NCBI GenBank assembly: GCA_947630375.1
Contig: CANRHH010000011.1
Coordinates: 1-64,000, forward strand
Reading direction: 5' to 3'
Source of the DNA: an uncultured Oscillospiraceae bacterium
Lineage (GTDB): Bacteria; Bacillota; Clostridia; Oscillospirales; Oscillospiraceae
Length of the DNA stretch: 64,000 nucleotides
Made by a program: the position numbers and the translations under genes. How positions within the stretch are numbered: position 1 is the first letter of the stretch; each line of letters opens with the position of its first letter. Below are positions 32,866 through 41,428 of the stretch, one piece after another. The notes beneath the pieces are model-generated. The model saw nothing but the letters and a program-made list of their open reading frames with translations. It made no database searches and had not been told where the DNA came from.

Positions 32866-33912
32866 TTATGGGATCTGGGAAAAGTCAAAGCAGTCCGCGA
32901 TGGCCTCCAGGGTCTCCCGGTCCAGGCTCTGTTCTCTCTGGACGGCTTCGCCCAGGGTCACCGGGTCCAGCACATGCAGCACCACGAAGGACTCCGGCCG
33001 GTCGGCCACCACCAGGGCCGATCCGCCGCGCCGGGCCAGCAGAAGCTCCGCGCCGGATTTGGACATATAGTGCCACTGGTCATAGGCCGCCGCGCTGCCA
33101 ATGTTGAGGCAGACGGTGGAGAAACTCCCCTTGGCGCAGCAGGTGAGCTGGTAGGACAGGGGCAGCGGCCAGATTGGCGCTTGGCCGGTGAAGGACAGCT
33201 CTCCCTCCAGGAAAAAGCTGCCGTCCCCGTACCCGTACCACATGTCCGGCTCATTTTCCCAGCCCGGTCCCTCCCGGCTGAAGAAGGCTCCGGTCCTGGC
33301 TTGATCGAACAGCTCCTCCGGCGTATCAAAGACCTTCATGCCGGTCAGCGGCACCAGGCCGTATCTCTCGCAGAGGGCGTCCACCTGGCCGGTCATCTCC
33401 CGGGTGTAACAGTTGTACGCGCTGTATTTCTCATCGTAGGCGGTCCAGCCGTTGCCGCTTTGGGCCAGGATGGAGCCGTCCGGGTCGTAATCCGTCAGGA
33501 AACGCTGCCACTCCAGCGCCGCCTCGTATTCCGGACTGCCCCGGAAGCCCTGGAGGCTGATCATCTCTGCCTGGGCCGTCTTGCCGCCCATGCCCAGCTC
33601 CCACAGGCCCAGGGAGAGCTCTTCCAGCCCCTGCTCCGGCGCCGCCGTGGGGGCGGGCTCCGCCAACACCGGCGGGCTCGGGGGCGGCTCCGCCGGGTCC
33701 GGCCGCAGGGCCAGCGCCGCCGCCACGCCCAGGGCCACCGCAAGGCAGTTGAAGGCCGCCGCCAGGGCCAACCGCCGCAGGCTGCCGGGCCCCCAGCAAC
33801 CGCCTGTACAGCGGCGGTCCGCCTTTTCCAGCAGGCCGTTGTACATCCGGGCCTTGGCCCCCGGGCTGGGGGTCAGGCAGTCATAGGCTTTTTTCAGTTC
33901 GCTGCGGCTCAT
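32866..33912 (-). CDS. Membrane-anchored anti-sigma candidate
   Basis: A 348-residue single-pass protein. A cytoplasmic N-terminus (1-45; SRSELKKAYDCLTPSPGAKARM, not one motif) precedes one helix (about 48-68), a Pro-rich linker and an outside domain of about 250 residues with no family I recognise. It overlaps the upstream sigma gene by 32 bp. ATG at 33912 has GGAGG eight bases upstream. Position after an ECF sigma gene and topology suggest it is the regulatory partner; the SRSELKKAYD-type N-terminus recurs in Clostridial anti-sigma proteins. The function is inferred. Confidence 0.72.
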   Translation of the reverse strand: MSRSELKKAYDCLTPSPGAKARMYNGLLEKADRRCTGGCWGPGSLRRLALAAAFNCLAVALGVAAALALRPDPAEPPPSPPVLAEPAPTAAPEQGLEELSLGLWELGMGGKTAQAEMISLQGFRGSPEYEAALEWQRFLTDYDPDGSILAQSGNGWTAYDEKYSAYNCYTREMTGQVDALCERYGLVPLTGMKVFDTPEELFDQARTGAFFSREGPGWENEPDMWYGYGDGSFFLEGELSFTGQAPIWPLPLSYQLTCCAKGSFSTVCLNIGSAAAYDQWHYMSKSGAELLLARRGGSALVVADRPESFVVLHVLDPVTLGEAVQREQSLDRETLEAIADCFDFSQIP

Positions 33913-34399
33913 CCTCGTCACCTCCTAAGATATTTTTCAGCAGCTTCCGGGCCCGGTGCAGCCGGCTGCGCACCGTGGCCTGGGGCGCGCCGGTGAAGCG
34001 GGCGATCTCCGGCGTGCTGTAGCCCTCATAGTAGTACAGATATACCAGGACCTTATAGTCCTTCGGCAGGGCCAGCACCGCCCGCAGGACCTCTCCCGTC
34101 TCCTCGTCATAGCTTTGGGGGACATGGGAGAGGCTGTCCAGGTCCTCGTTTTTCCGCCACCAGTGCCTCAGGGCGTTTTTGCACAGGTTGGCGGCCGTGA
34201 CGATGAGCCAGGCTTTCTCGTGCTCCGGCGTGTCAAAACGCATCCGGCGGTCGATAAGCTTCAAAAACGCCTCCTGGGCCAGATCCTCCGCGTCGGCCCG
34301 GTTCTTCATAAAGGAGAAGCAGACCCGGTACACCGCGTCGATATTCCGGCTGTAGGCCGCTTCGATCTCCCGGTCGCTGAGGGGCGGTTCCCTTTTCAT
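33881..34399 (-). CDS. ECF-type RNA polymerase sigma factor
   Basis: A 172-residue sigma factor. Region 2 (about 15-80) has NRADAEDLAQEAFLKLI and an aromatic-rich promoter-melting segment. Region 4 (about 105-160) has LPKDYKVLVYLYYYEGYST and the HTH PEIARFTGAPQATVRSRLHR. The start at 34399 has AGGGG six bases upstream; a much longer frame to 34717 has no such site. It is divergent from another ECF gene at 34544, so the two share a 144-bp intergenic region. Confidence 0.9.
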   Translation of the reverse strand: MKREPPLSDREIEAAYSRNIDAVYRVCFSFMKNRADAEDLAQEAFLKLIDRRMRFDTPEHEKAWLIVTAANLCKNALRHWWRKNEDLDSLSHVPQSYDEETGEVLRAVLALPKDYKVLVYLYYYEGYSTPEIARFTGAPQATVRSRLHRARKLLKNILGGDEDEPQRTEKSL

Positions 34400-34506
34400 C
34401 CGCATCCCCTGCCTTTCACTATAGAAACAATTCAGCTTACCTAAACGTTGCAAAGATCTTAGCATAAATTTTTGCCGCCCGCTATCTTTTTTCCCCTGCA
34501 CCCCGT

Positions 34507-34512
34507 TATACT
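34507..34512 (+). promoter_or_regulatory. -10-like box before the second ECF gene
   Basis: TATACT lies 31 bp before the ATG. No sigma-A type -35 box is seen at proper spacing. The promoter may use an ECF-type -35 element or an activator. Confidence 0.4.
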
Positions 34513-34543
34513 GATTGAAACACACAAAACAGGGAGAACCGGC

Positions 34544-35062
34544 ATGGACGCTGATTTCCTGCTGATCCAAAAAATGCTGGCGGACGACGAGGACGCCGTC
34601 GAGGCCTTTGTCAGCCGCTATTATACCCCCATCCTCCGGTTCTGCGCCCTGCGCATAGGGGACCGGGACCTGGCGGAGGACCTGACTCAGGAGACCTTCG
34701 AGCGCTTTTTCCGCCATTTAGAGAGCTACCGGCATCAGGGCAAGGCGGGGAACCTTTTATACACCATCGCCGCCAACGCCTGCCGGGACCAGCTCCGCCG
34801 GCGGAAGGAGCTGCCGCTGGAGGGCCGGCCGGAGCCGGGCTATGACCCCACCGGAGCGCTGGAACTGCGCCTGAGTGTGGGCCAGGCTCTCTCCGCCCTG
34901 CCGGAGGAGCTGCGGGAGGTGGCTGTTTTGTACTTTGCCCGGCAGCTGAAGCAGCGGGACATCGCCCGGATCTTAGGCATCGGCCTGCCCTTGGTGAAAT
35001 ATCGGATCAAGCGGGCCCGGGAGCTGCTGCGCGCCCGGCTCGGAGAGGAGGAGCAAACATGA
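34544..35062 (+). CDS. ECF-type RNA polymerase sigma factor
   Basis: A 172-residue sigma factor with region 2 (YYTPILRFCALRIGDRDLAE, DLTQETFERFFRHL) and region 4 (LPEELREVAVLYFARQL, then KQRDIARILGIGLPLVKYRIKRA with the HTH). AGGGAG precedes the ATG. It is the first gene of an operon with a six-helix membrane protein, an ABC ATPase and a permease, all overlapping or nearly so. It probably controls that transporter. Confidence 0.9.
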   Translation: MDADFLLIQKMLADDEDAVEAFVSRYYTPILRFCALRIGDRDLAEDLTQETFERFFRHLESYRHQGKAGNLLYTIAANACRDQLRRRKELPLEGRPEPGYDPTGALELRLSVGQALSALPEELREVAVLYFARQLKQRDIARILGIGLPLVKYRIKRARELLRARLGEEEQT

Positions 35063-35817
35063 GAAGATCAGACCGCGCATTAGCCCACCGTCTGTTCCCC
35101 GAACCGGAGATCGAACCGGAGGAGGCCGCGGTGGTGGAGACGGTCCGCCGGGCCAGGCTGGCTCTCCGGGAGCATGAGGCCGCCCGGTCTTTGAGCTGGG
35201 CCGAGTTTTTGTACCGGCAGAGCCGCTTTATTGACCGGCGCTGGTGGCTGTTCCAGGCCCTGCTGCTCCTGGCCCTGTGGCTGCTCCTGGCCGCCGCCCA
35301 AACGGAACCGGCCGTCCGGCGCTGCATCGGCGCGGGCGCTCCCCTGTTCGCGGTGCTGGCCGCGCCGGAGCTGCTGAAAAACCGCCTGAACCGGTCTGTG
35401 GAGATCGAGTGCGCCGCGCTCTTCTCCCTGCGGCAGATCTATGCCGCCCGGCTCCTCTGCTTTGCCCTGGCAGATCTCTTGCTGTTGAGCGTCTTTTTCC
35501 CGGCGGCCGCTCTGTCCGTCCGGCTGCAGGCGCCGGAGCTGCTGACGCAGTTCCTGGTCCCCTTCAACGTGGCCTGCTGCCTCCTGTTCCGGGCCCTCTG
35601 CTCCCGGCGGGAGGGCTCGGAGCTCCGGGGCATCCTGCTGTGCCTTGTCTATACCCTGGCCTGGGGCCTGGCTGCCGGGGACCGGCGGCTGTATGCCTAT
35701 TTGTCCGGCCCCGCCTGGCTGGCGATGCTGGGCCTGTCCCTGCTGTGGCTGGCCTATTGCACCGGCCGGAGCCTGCGCGTATGCGAAAAAGATCTGGAGG
35801 TCTCTCTATGGAACTGA
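35059..35817 (+). CDS. Six-helix membrane protein, possible anti-sigma
   Basis: A 252-residue protein with a charged cytoplasmic N-terminus of about 60 residues (many Arg/Glu) and then about six helices (near 66-84, 92-108, 128-150, 160-178, 192-210, 216-235). It overlaps the sigma stop by ATGA and the ABC ATPase start by 10 bp. The soluble N-terminus beside a sigma gene suggests sigma binding, and the membrane part suggests it belongs to the transporter complex. No family is recognised. Confidence 0.72.
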   Translation: MRRSDRALAHRLFPEPEIEPEEAAVVETVRRARLALREHEAARSLSWAEFLYRQSRFIDRRWWLFQALLLLALWLLLAAAQTEPAVRRCIGAGAPLFAVLAAPELLKNRLNRSVEIECAALFSLRQIYAARLLCFALADLLLLSVFFPAAALSVRLQAPELLTQFLVPFNVACCLLFRALCSRREGSELRGILLCLVYTLAWGLAAGDRRLYAYLSGPAWLAMLGLSLLWLAYCTGRSLRVCEKDLEVSLWN

Positions 35818-36695
35818 ACCTTTCAAACGTGACCAAGAACTTCAAAGGCCTCACCGCCGTGGACCGGGTCAGCTGTACCTTCGGCCCGGGGGTGTACGGC
35901 CTGCTGGGGGTCAACGGGGCCGGGAAAACCACTCTGATGCGGATGCTCTGTACCCTGCTGCGGCCCAGCGCCGGCTCCATTGAGCTGGACGGGCAGGATA
36001 TTTTCTCCCTGGGTGGGGCTTACCGGGCCAGGCTGGGCTACCTGCCCCAGGATTTTGGGTTCTACCCCGACCTCACGGTCCGGGACTATCTGCTGTATAT
36101 CTCCTCCATCAAGGGCCTGCGCCCGGCCACCGCCCGGCAGCGGAGCGGGGAGCTGATGGAGCTGACGGGCCTGCAAAAGGCCGCCGGACGGAAGATGAAG
36201 CGGCTCTCCGGCGGCATGAAGCGCCGGGTGGGCATCACCCAGGCCCTGCTCAACGACCCGGAGATCCTCATTCTGGACGAGCCCACGGCGGGCCTGGACC
36301 CGGGAGAGCGGATCCGCTTTCGCAACCTGCTCAGCGAGATCGCCCGGGACCGGCTGGTGCTGCTGTCCACCCACATCGTCTCCGACGTGGAGTATATCGC
36401 CGGGCAGATCCTGCTGATGAAGGACGGGCGCATCGCCGCCTCAGGCACGGTGGAGGGGCTGACGAGCCGGATGCCCCTGGGCGTCTGGCGCTGCGTGGTC
36501 CCCCACCGGCAGGCGGAGGAGCTGCTGCGGCGCTATAAGGTGGCCAATATCCGGGCCGCCGCGGAGGGCACGGAGCTGCGTATCCTGGCGGAGAGAGCGC
36601 CGGTTTCCGGCGCTGAGCCGGAGCCGCCCACGCTGGAGGATCTGTTTTTATACACCTTTGGAGGAGAGGGAGGCAAGGATCATGACAAGATATGA
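35808..36695 (+). CDS. ABC transporter ATP-binding protein
   Basis: A 295-residue ATPase of the CcmA/NatA type. Walker A GVNGAGKTT (about 38-46), signature LSGGMKRR (about 134-141), Walker B ILILDEPTAGLDPGE (about 153-167), switch His in STHIVSDVEYIA. A C-terminal extension of about 80 residues is usual for this subgroup. The ATG at 35808 has GGAGG eight bases upstream; a long upstream reading frame is rejected. It overlaps the permease gene by 14 bp. Confidence 0.93.
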   Translation: MELNLSNVTKNFKGLTAVDRVSCTFGPGVYGLLGVNGAGKTTLMRMLCTLLRPSAGSIELDGQDIFSLGGAYRARLGYLPQDFGFYPDLTVRDYLLYISSIKGLRPATARQRSGELMELTGLQKAAGRKMKRLSGGMKRRVGITQALLNDPEILILDEPTAGLDPGERIRFRNLLSEIARDRLVLLSTHIVSDVEYIAGQILLMKDGRIAASGTVEGLTSRMPLGVWRCVVPHRQAEELLRRYKVANIRAAAEGTELRILAERAPVSGAEPEPPTLEDLFLYTFGGEGGKDHDKI

Positions 36696-37893
36696 GATCA
36701 AAAAGCTCTTCTCCACCGCCGGGAGCAAGCTTGCCCTGCTGCTCCTGCTGGCGATCCTTCTGTATACCGCCTTTTCTATGATACACGACATGTCCTGCCC
36801 CGGCCCGGAGGGCGATATGCTCCAGGGCCTGGAGGCGGCCGCCTTTATGCGGCAGGTCCAGCAGGACTACACCGGCCTTATGGACGAGGCCATGCTGCGG
36901 CGGGCCGTGGAGGAGAACGCCCGGCTGAACGCCCTCTATGGGGACAATGCCATGTGGTATAAGACCGCCTTTGCCCCGGTGCGGGATCTGATGAGCTGGA
37001 CCTTTGTCCCCGCTTACCGGGATTTCGACTATTCCGTTATCGACCGCCTCAGCCCCGGGGAGGCCGCCGGGCTGTATGAGCGCCGGGTGGCGCTGATCCG
37101 GGACTATCTGCAGACGGGGGCAGGCGCGGCCCTCTACAGCCGGTCGGAGGCGGCTTACATCCTCCGGCGAATGGGGGCTCTAAAGGCGCCCGCCGCCGTG
37201 GGCTACACCAAAGGCTGGGACACGCTGATCCAGGGCTCCGGGCTCATGCTGATCCTGGCCTCGCCGGTGCTGGCCTATCTGGTCTCGGGGCTCTTTTCCC
37301 AGGAGCGCGCTCTGCGCGCTGACGCGCTTTTCTTCTCCAGCCGCCACGGCCGAAAAAAGGCGGTGGCCGCCAAGGTCAAGGCGGGGCTGCTGACCGTCTC
37401 CGGCCTGTATCTGCTCCTGGAGCTGACCTGGGCGGTCCTGGTGCTCTCCCTGCTGGGGACCGAGGGCGGCGGCTGCTCCGTGCAGGCCAATCTCTTCTCC
37501 TGGCGAAGCGGCCTGTATAACCTGAGCTTCTTTGAGGCCTGGCTGCTCCATCTGGCCTGCGGCATGATCGGGGTGCTGTTTCTGGCCCTCTTGACCATGC
37601 TGGTCTCCGCCGCCTTTGACTCCACGCCCCTGGCCGCCGCCACAGCCTTTTTGCCGATGCTCCTCACGGTTTTTATCAGCGCCTCTTCTCTGAGCGTTCT
37701 GAACCGCCTGCTGTACTGGCTGCCGGAGGGCCTGTTCCTCCTCCGGGACGAACTGAGCTTTGAAGCGGGCTTTCTCCAGCTGGGATCGGCCGTCTGGCCC
37801 ATGCTGCCTGTGCTCATGGTTTTTTACGGCGTCCTCTGCCTGGCCCTCCCGCCCTGCCTGTATCAGCTCTACCGCCGCAAACAGCCCCGGTAA
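36682..37893 (+). CDS. ABC transporter permease (ABC-2-like)
   Basis: A 403-residue membrane protein. A first helix (about 17-34) precedes an outside region of some 150 residues; then five more helices (near 180-205, 230-258, 285-310, 320-340, 370-392) close the protein. This is typical for two-component exporters where the permease has one large extracellular loop after TM1. It pairs with the ATPase upstream. The substrate is unknown. Confidence 0.85.
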   Translation: MTRYEIKKLFSTAGSKLALLLLLAILLYTAFSMIHDMSCPGPEGDMLQGLEAAAFMRQVQQDYTGLMDEAMLRRAVEENARLNALYGDNAMWYKTAFAPVRDLMSWTFVPAYRDFDYSVIDRLSPGEAAGLYERRVALIRDYLQTGAGAALYSRSEAAYILRRMGALKAPAAVGYTKGWDTLIQGSGLMLILASPVLAYLVSGLFSQERALRADALFFSSRHGRKKAVAAKVKAGLLTVSGLYLLLELTWAVLVLSLLGTEGGGCSVQANLFSWRSGLYNLSFFEAWLLHLACGMIGVLFLALLTMLVSAAFDSTPLAAATAFLPMLLTVFISASSLSVLNRLLYWLPEGLFLLRDELSFEAGFLQLGSAVWPMLPVLMVFYGVLCLALPPCLYQLYRRKQPR

Positions 37894-37961
37894 ACCTGTC
37901 GTTTAAATTGTCCGCGAAGCGGACACCCCACTTCTTCACTCTTCACTCTTACATTTTACCT

Positions 37962-37999
37962 AAAAATGGGCAAGGCTCCCGCGAGCCTTGCCCATTTTT
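37962..37999. terminator. Bidirectional terminator between convergent operons
   Basis: A 17-bp perfect stem (37962-37978 with 37983-37999) with a 4-base loop, flanked by A and T runs. It ends both the ABC operon and the MBOAT operon. Confidence 0.95.
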
Positions 38000-38010
38000 G
38001 GAGAAACTGG

Positions 38011-39402
38011 CTAGAACTGGAAATAGACGAAGGGCGCTTCGCCGGTGAAGGCCAGGCCGAAGATCAGGCCCCAGGCGATGAAGAAGGCGGTCAGGCCCCA
38101 GAAGCGGTCCAGGTTGACCAGCGGGTAAAAGCCCCGCACCGTCTCCTCCCCGTTTTTCCGGGCCCGCAGCACGGCCGCCAAAGAGGCGGCGGCCAGGGCG
38201 GCCAGCCCTACGAAGGACCAGAAGAAGGGCTGCACAATCCCCTGCTGGAAGCTCCCGATGCCCTTTATCACCTGCCAGGCCAGGCCGAAGCTGTCCGCCC
38301 GGAAGAAAATCCAGGCGAAGCAGACGAAGAGATAGGTTCCCAGCACCCCCAGGAGCCTGGCGGCCGGGCCGGGATTCTCCCGTTTGGGCCGGAGTTTGTC
38401 CAGGCAGAGGGCCAGGCCGTGGAGCCCGCCCCAGAACAGAAAAGTCCAGTTGGCCCCGTGCCAGAGGCCGCCCAACAGCATGGTGATCATCAGGTTCAGA
38501 TACTGCCGGGGCTTTCCGCGCCGGTTGCCGCCCAGGGGGATGTACAGGTACTCCCTTAGCCAGGTGGAGAGGCTGATATGCCAGCGGCGCCAGAACACGG
38601 TGACGTTTTGGGACAGATAGGGCAGGTCAAAGTTGGGCAGGAAGTCATAGCCGAAGCATTTGGCGCAGCCGATGGCGATATCCGAATAGCCGGAAAAGTC
38701 AAAGTAAATCTGCGCCGAGTAGGACAGCACGCCCAGCAGCAGGATGGCCCAGTGGTAAGCGGAGGGAGCATAAAACACATCGTCCACAAACACGGAGATG
38801 TGGTCCGCCAGGACGATTTTTTTGAACAGGCCGAAGGCCATCAGCTGGAGCCCGGTTTTCAGGCGGGCAGCGGTGATGCGCCGGTCCTCCTTCAGCTGGG
38901 GCAGGAAATCCACCGCCCGGACGATGGGCCCGGCCACCAGCTGGGGGAAGAAGCTGATATACAGGGCCAGGCGGATAAAATCCCGCTCCGGCTCCAGCTT
39001 GCCCCGGCACACGTCGATCACATAGCTGAGGGCCTGGAAGGTATAAAAGGAGATGCCCACGGGCAGGATGATCCGCAGGCTTCCCAGGGGGACGCCCAGG
39101 AGAGCGGAGGCGGAATCCAAAAAGAAGTTAAAATATTTGAAGAAAGCCAAGGCCGCCAGGGGCACAGTCACCCCGGCCAGGAAGGCCGCCTTGTTCCGGG
39201 CCGCCAGGGCGGAGAGATAGGCCGCCAGGCTCACAAAGAGCAGCAGGAAGCAGAAGCGCCAGTCCCAGTAGCCGTAGAAAAAATAGCTGGCCAGCAGCAG
39301 GAAGCAGGCCCGGGCCCGGCTCCGGCCCAAGCGCTGCAGGAGCCCGGCAACCGCCAGGCAGACGGTGAAAAACAGAATAAATTCAATGGAAGCGAAAGAC
39401 AT
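38011..39402 (-). CDS. MBOAT-family membrane O-acyltransferase (AlgI/DltB-like)
   Basis: A 463-residue protein with about eleven helices. The conserved MBOAT core includes FWRRWHISLSTWLREYLYIPLGG and, further on, GGLWHGANWTFLFWGGLHG with the catalytic-type histidine. These enzymes take acyl groups from the cytoplasm and pass them across the membrane to a polymer, usually with an SGNH partner. The ATG overlaps the stop of the SGNH gene by one base. Acetylation of a surface polysaccharide or teichoic acid is likely; the acceptor is unknown. Confidence 0.92.
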   Translation of the reverse strand: MSFASIEFILFFTVCLAVAGLLQRLGRSRARACFLLLASYFFYGYWDWRFCFLLLFVSLAAYLSALAARNKAAFLAGVTVPLAALAFFKYFNFFLDSASALLGVPLGSLRIILPVGISFYTFQALSYVIDVCRGKLEPERDFIRLALYISFFPQLVAGPIVRAVDFLPQLKEDRRITAARLKTGLQLMAFGLFKKIVLADHISVFVDDVFYAPSAYHWAILLLGVLSYSAQIYFDFSGYSDIAIGCAKCFGYDFLPNFDLPYLSQNVTVFWRRWHISLSTWLREYLYIPLGGNRRGKPRQYLNLMITMLLGGLWHGANWTFLFWGGLHGLALCLDKLRPKRENPGPAARLLGVLGTYLFVCFAWIFFRADSFGLAWQVIKGIGSFQQGIVQPFFWSFVGLAALAAASLAAVLRARKNGEETVRGFYPLVNLDRFWGLTAFFIAWGLIFGLAFTGEAPFVYFQF

Positions 39403-40412
39403 CAGGCGCCCTCCTCTATCAGTTTGTACAGCTCTTCGGCGATCATGGCGTGCCCCGCGCTGTTCAGATGCCCGCTGCCCACGGAGCTGTTGATAAAGCC
39501 GTGGGGCAGGATGTGGCGGCTTTCATACTCCTCGTGAAACCGCTTGGTCATATCCAGGAAGAGCAGGCCGTTTTTCTCGCACAGGGAGGAGAAAAGCGCC
39601 CGCTGTTCCCCGTCCTCCGGGGTCAGCAGTTGCCCCTCCGGGCTGAGTTGGGTGGAGGGCTGGTAGAGGAGAATGATTTTCGCACCGGAGGAGGCGGCCG
39701 TTTCGGCGGCGCGTCCGAGAAGCGCGTCCAACAGATCCGCCGTGCGTGCGCTTGCGGCCGGGGCAGAGTCGGGAGAGGCCTCGGCTTCGCTGTCCTGGCC
39801 GCCTTGGCCCAGAAAGCCCTTCAGCTGGGCGTAACACAGGCGGAGAAACTGATTCTGCTGCAGAAGGCCCACAAGGCCTCCGGCATGGGAGGGAATCTCC
39901 GCCAAGCTGCCGTTCAAAGCGGCTTCCAAATTCGCCTCGCTGAAAAACAGCGTGCCCGTCTCAAGCACCACATAGGCAGAGGGCCGGTACTTCTCCACGG
40001 CGGCGGCTAAGTTGCAGAGGCAGGTGGGGAGCGTGTGCCCGGAAACGCCGATGCTGTAGACGCTCTCTCCGCCCAGCCGGGCGTTGAGCCGGGAGGCGGT
40101 GCTCTCCTCCGGCGGCACATGATAGGCCTCCATATGGGAGGAACCCATCACCAGCACCTGGACCGGCATCCCCGGCCTGTAGTCGACAAGGTTTACATAA
40201 CCCTCATTATTCGTTTTGCCCCAGGCGAACCCCTCGGTCCCCCGGCTGTAAAAGGTATCCGGCTCCCAGCGGTAATCGGTCGCTCCGTCGGGGCTGGGAA
40301 AGTGGGTTGGTATGTTATAATAGAAAAGGCAAATGCCTGTCAAAACCGCCAGGGCGGTGCAGCCCGCGGCAAAAACCTTCCCCAAGCTCCAAAGGACCCG
40401 CTTTGTTCTCAT
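39402..40412 (-). CDS. SGNH-like protein, partner of the MBOAT acyltransferase
   Basis: A 336-residue protein with an N-terminal membrane anchor (about 10-32) and an outside SGNH-type domain. Block I has the nucleophile Ser in VLVMGSSHMEA (about 91). Block V reads GSGHLNSAGH near 313, which keeps the His but has Gly where the usual DxxH Asp would be. It resembles AlgJ/AlgX/DltD-type partners of MBOAT proteins. GAGGAG precedes the ATG seven bases away. A candidate invertible promoter lies just upstream (40426-40565). Confidence 0.82.
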   Translation of the reverse strand: MRTKRVLWSLGKVFAAGCTALAVLTGICLFYYNIPTHFPSPDGATDYRWEPDTFYSRGTEGFAWGKTNNEGYVNLVDYRPGMPVQVLVMGSSHMEAYHVPPEESTASRLNARLGGESVYSIGVSGHTLPTCLCNLAAAVEKYRPSAYVVLETGTLFFSEANLEAALNGSLAEIPSHAGGLVGLLQQNQFLRLCYAQLKGFLGQGGQDSEAEASPDSAPAASARTADLLDALLGRAAETAASSGAKIILLYQPSTQLSPEGQLLTPEDGEQRALFSSLCEKNGLLFLDMTKRFHEEYESRHILPHGFINSSVGSGHLNSAGHAMIAEELYKLIEEGA

Positions 40413-40425
40413 ATTTCCGCTCCTC

Positions 40426-40451
40426 TTTCCAAAATGTGTACTTTTTTACAA
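40426..40451 (+). repeat. Recombination site A (left inverted repeat)
   Basis: A 26-bp imperfect dyad: 12-base arms at 40426-40437 and 40440-40451 around central GT (40438-40439). The right part GTGTACTTTTTTACAA (40436-40451) matches the reverse complement of site B with three transitions. The site lies 14 bp from the SGNH start. Confidence 0.65.
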
Positions 40452-40483
40452 CAAAATGAAACAGAGAATCTGAGAAAAAACGG

Positions 40484-40511
40484 TTGCATTCGAGGGGAAA
40501 ACTGTTATAAT
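40484..40511 (+). promoter_or_regulatory. Promoter inside the candidate invertible segment
   Basis: TTGCAT (40484-40489), 16-bp spacer, TATAAT (40506-40511), on the plus strand. It points away from the SGNH-MBOAT operon and into the antisense strand of the recombinase gene, where there is no plus-strand gene. Inversion between sites A and B would aim it at the SGNH start with a leader of about 60 bases. Confidence 0.7.
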
Positions 40512-40538
40512 AAAAGAGCTTGCACGAAAAAAAGCGCC

Positions 40539-40564
40539 TTGCAGGAAAGTACACTTTTTTGTAA
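40539..40564 (-). repeat. Recombination site B (right inverted repeat)
   Basis: A 26-bp dyad: arms 40539-40550 and 40553-40564 (9 of 12 bases symmetric, differences are transitions) around central AC (40551-40552). Read on the minus strand the centre is GT, as in site A on the plus strand, so the two sites are inverted. It ends 6 bp before the recombinase stop. Confidence 0.65.
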
Positions 40565-40569
40565 ATCCC

Positions 40570-41262
<693 letters not shown>

Positions 41263-41304
41263 GGCAAAATCCCTGTCTACAGACCAGGGCTGCTTCTTTA
41301 TACA

Positions 41305-41330
41305 TTCTACAGAAAGTGTACAATTTTGGC
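41305..41330 (+). repeat. Related recombination site C
   Basis: Contains AAAGT-GT-AC on the plus strand; the minus strand reads GTACACTTTCTGTA, close to the right half of site B, and shares CCAAAAT with site A. The symmetry is weaker than in A and B. It lies between the recombinase promoter and the oxidoreductase promoter. Confidence 0.45.
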
Positions 41331-41348
41331 CCAAAGCAAGAATTTTTC

Positions 41349-41377
41349 GTGACATTTTTACCGATCTGTGATATCCT
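41349..41377 (+). promoter_or_regulatory. Promoter of the second GltD-like oxidoreductase
   Basis: GTGACA (41349-41354), 17-bp spacer, TATCCT (41372-41377), about 50 bp before the ATG. Confidence 0.5.
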
Positions 41378-41428
41378 TAACACAGAGAACTTCTCCCCAT
41401 GAAAATCTTTAAATGAAGGAGAGCGTAT

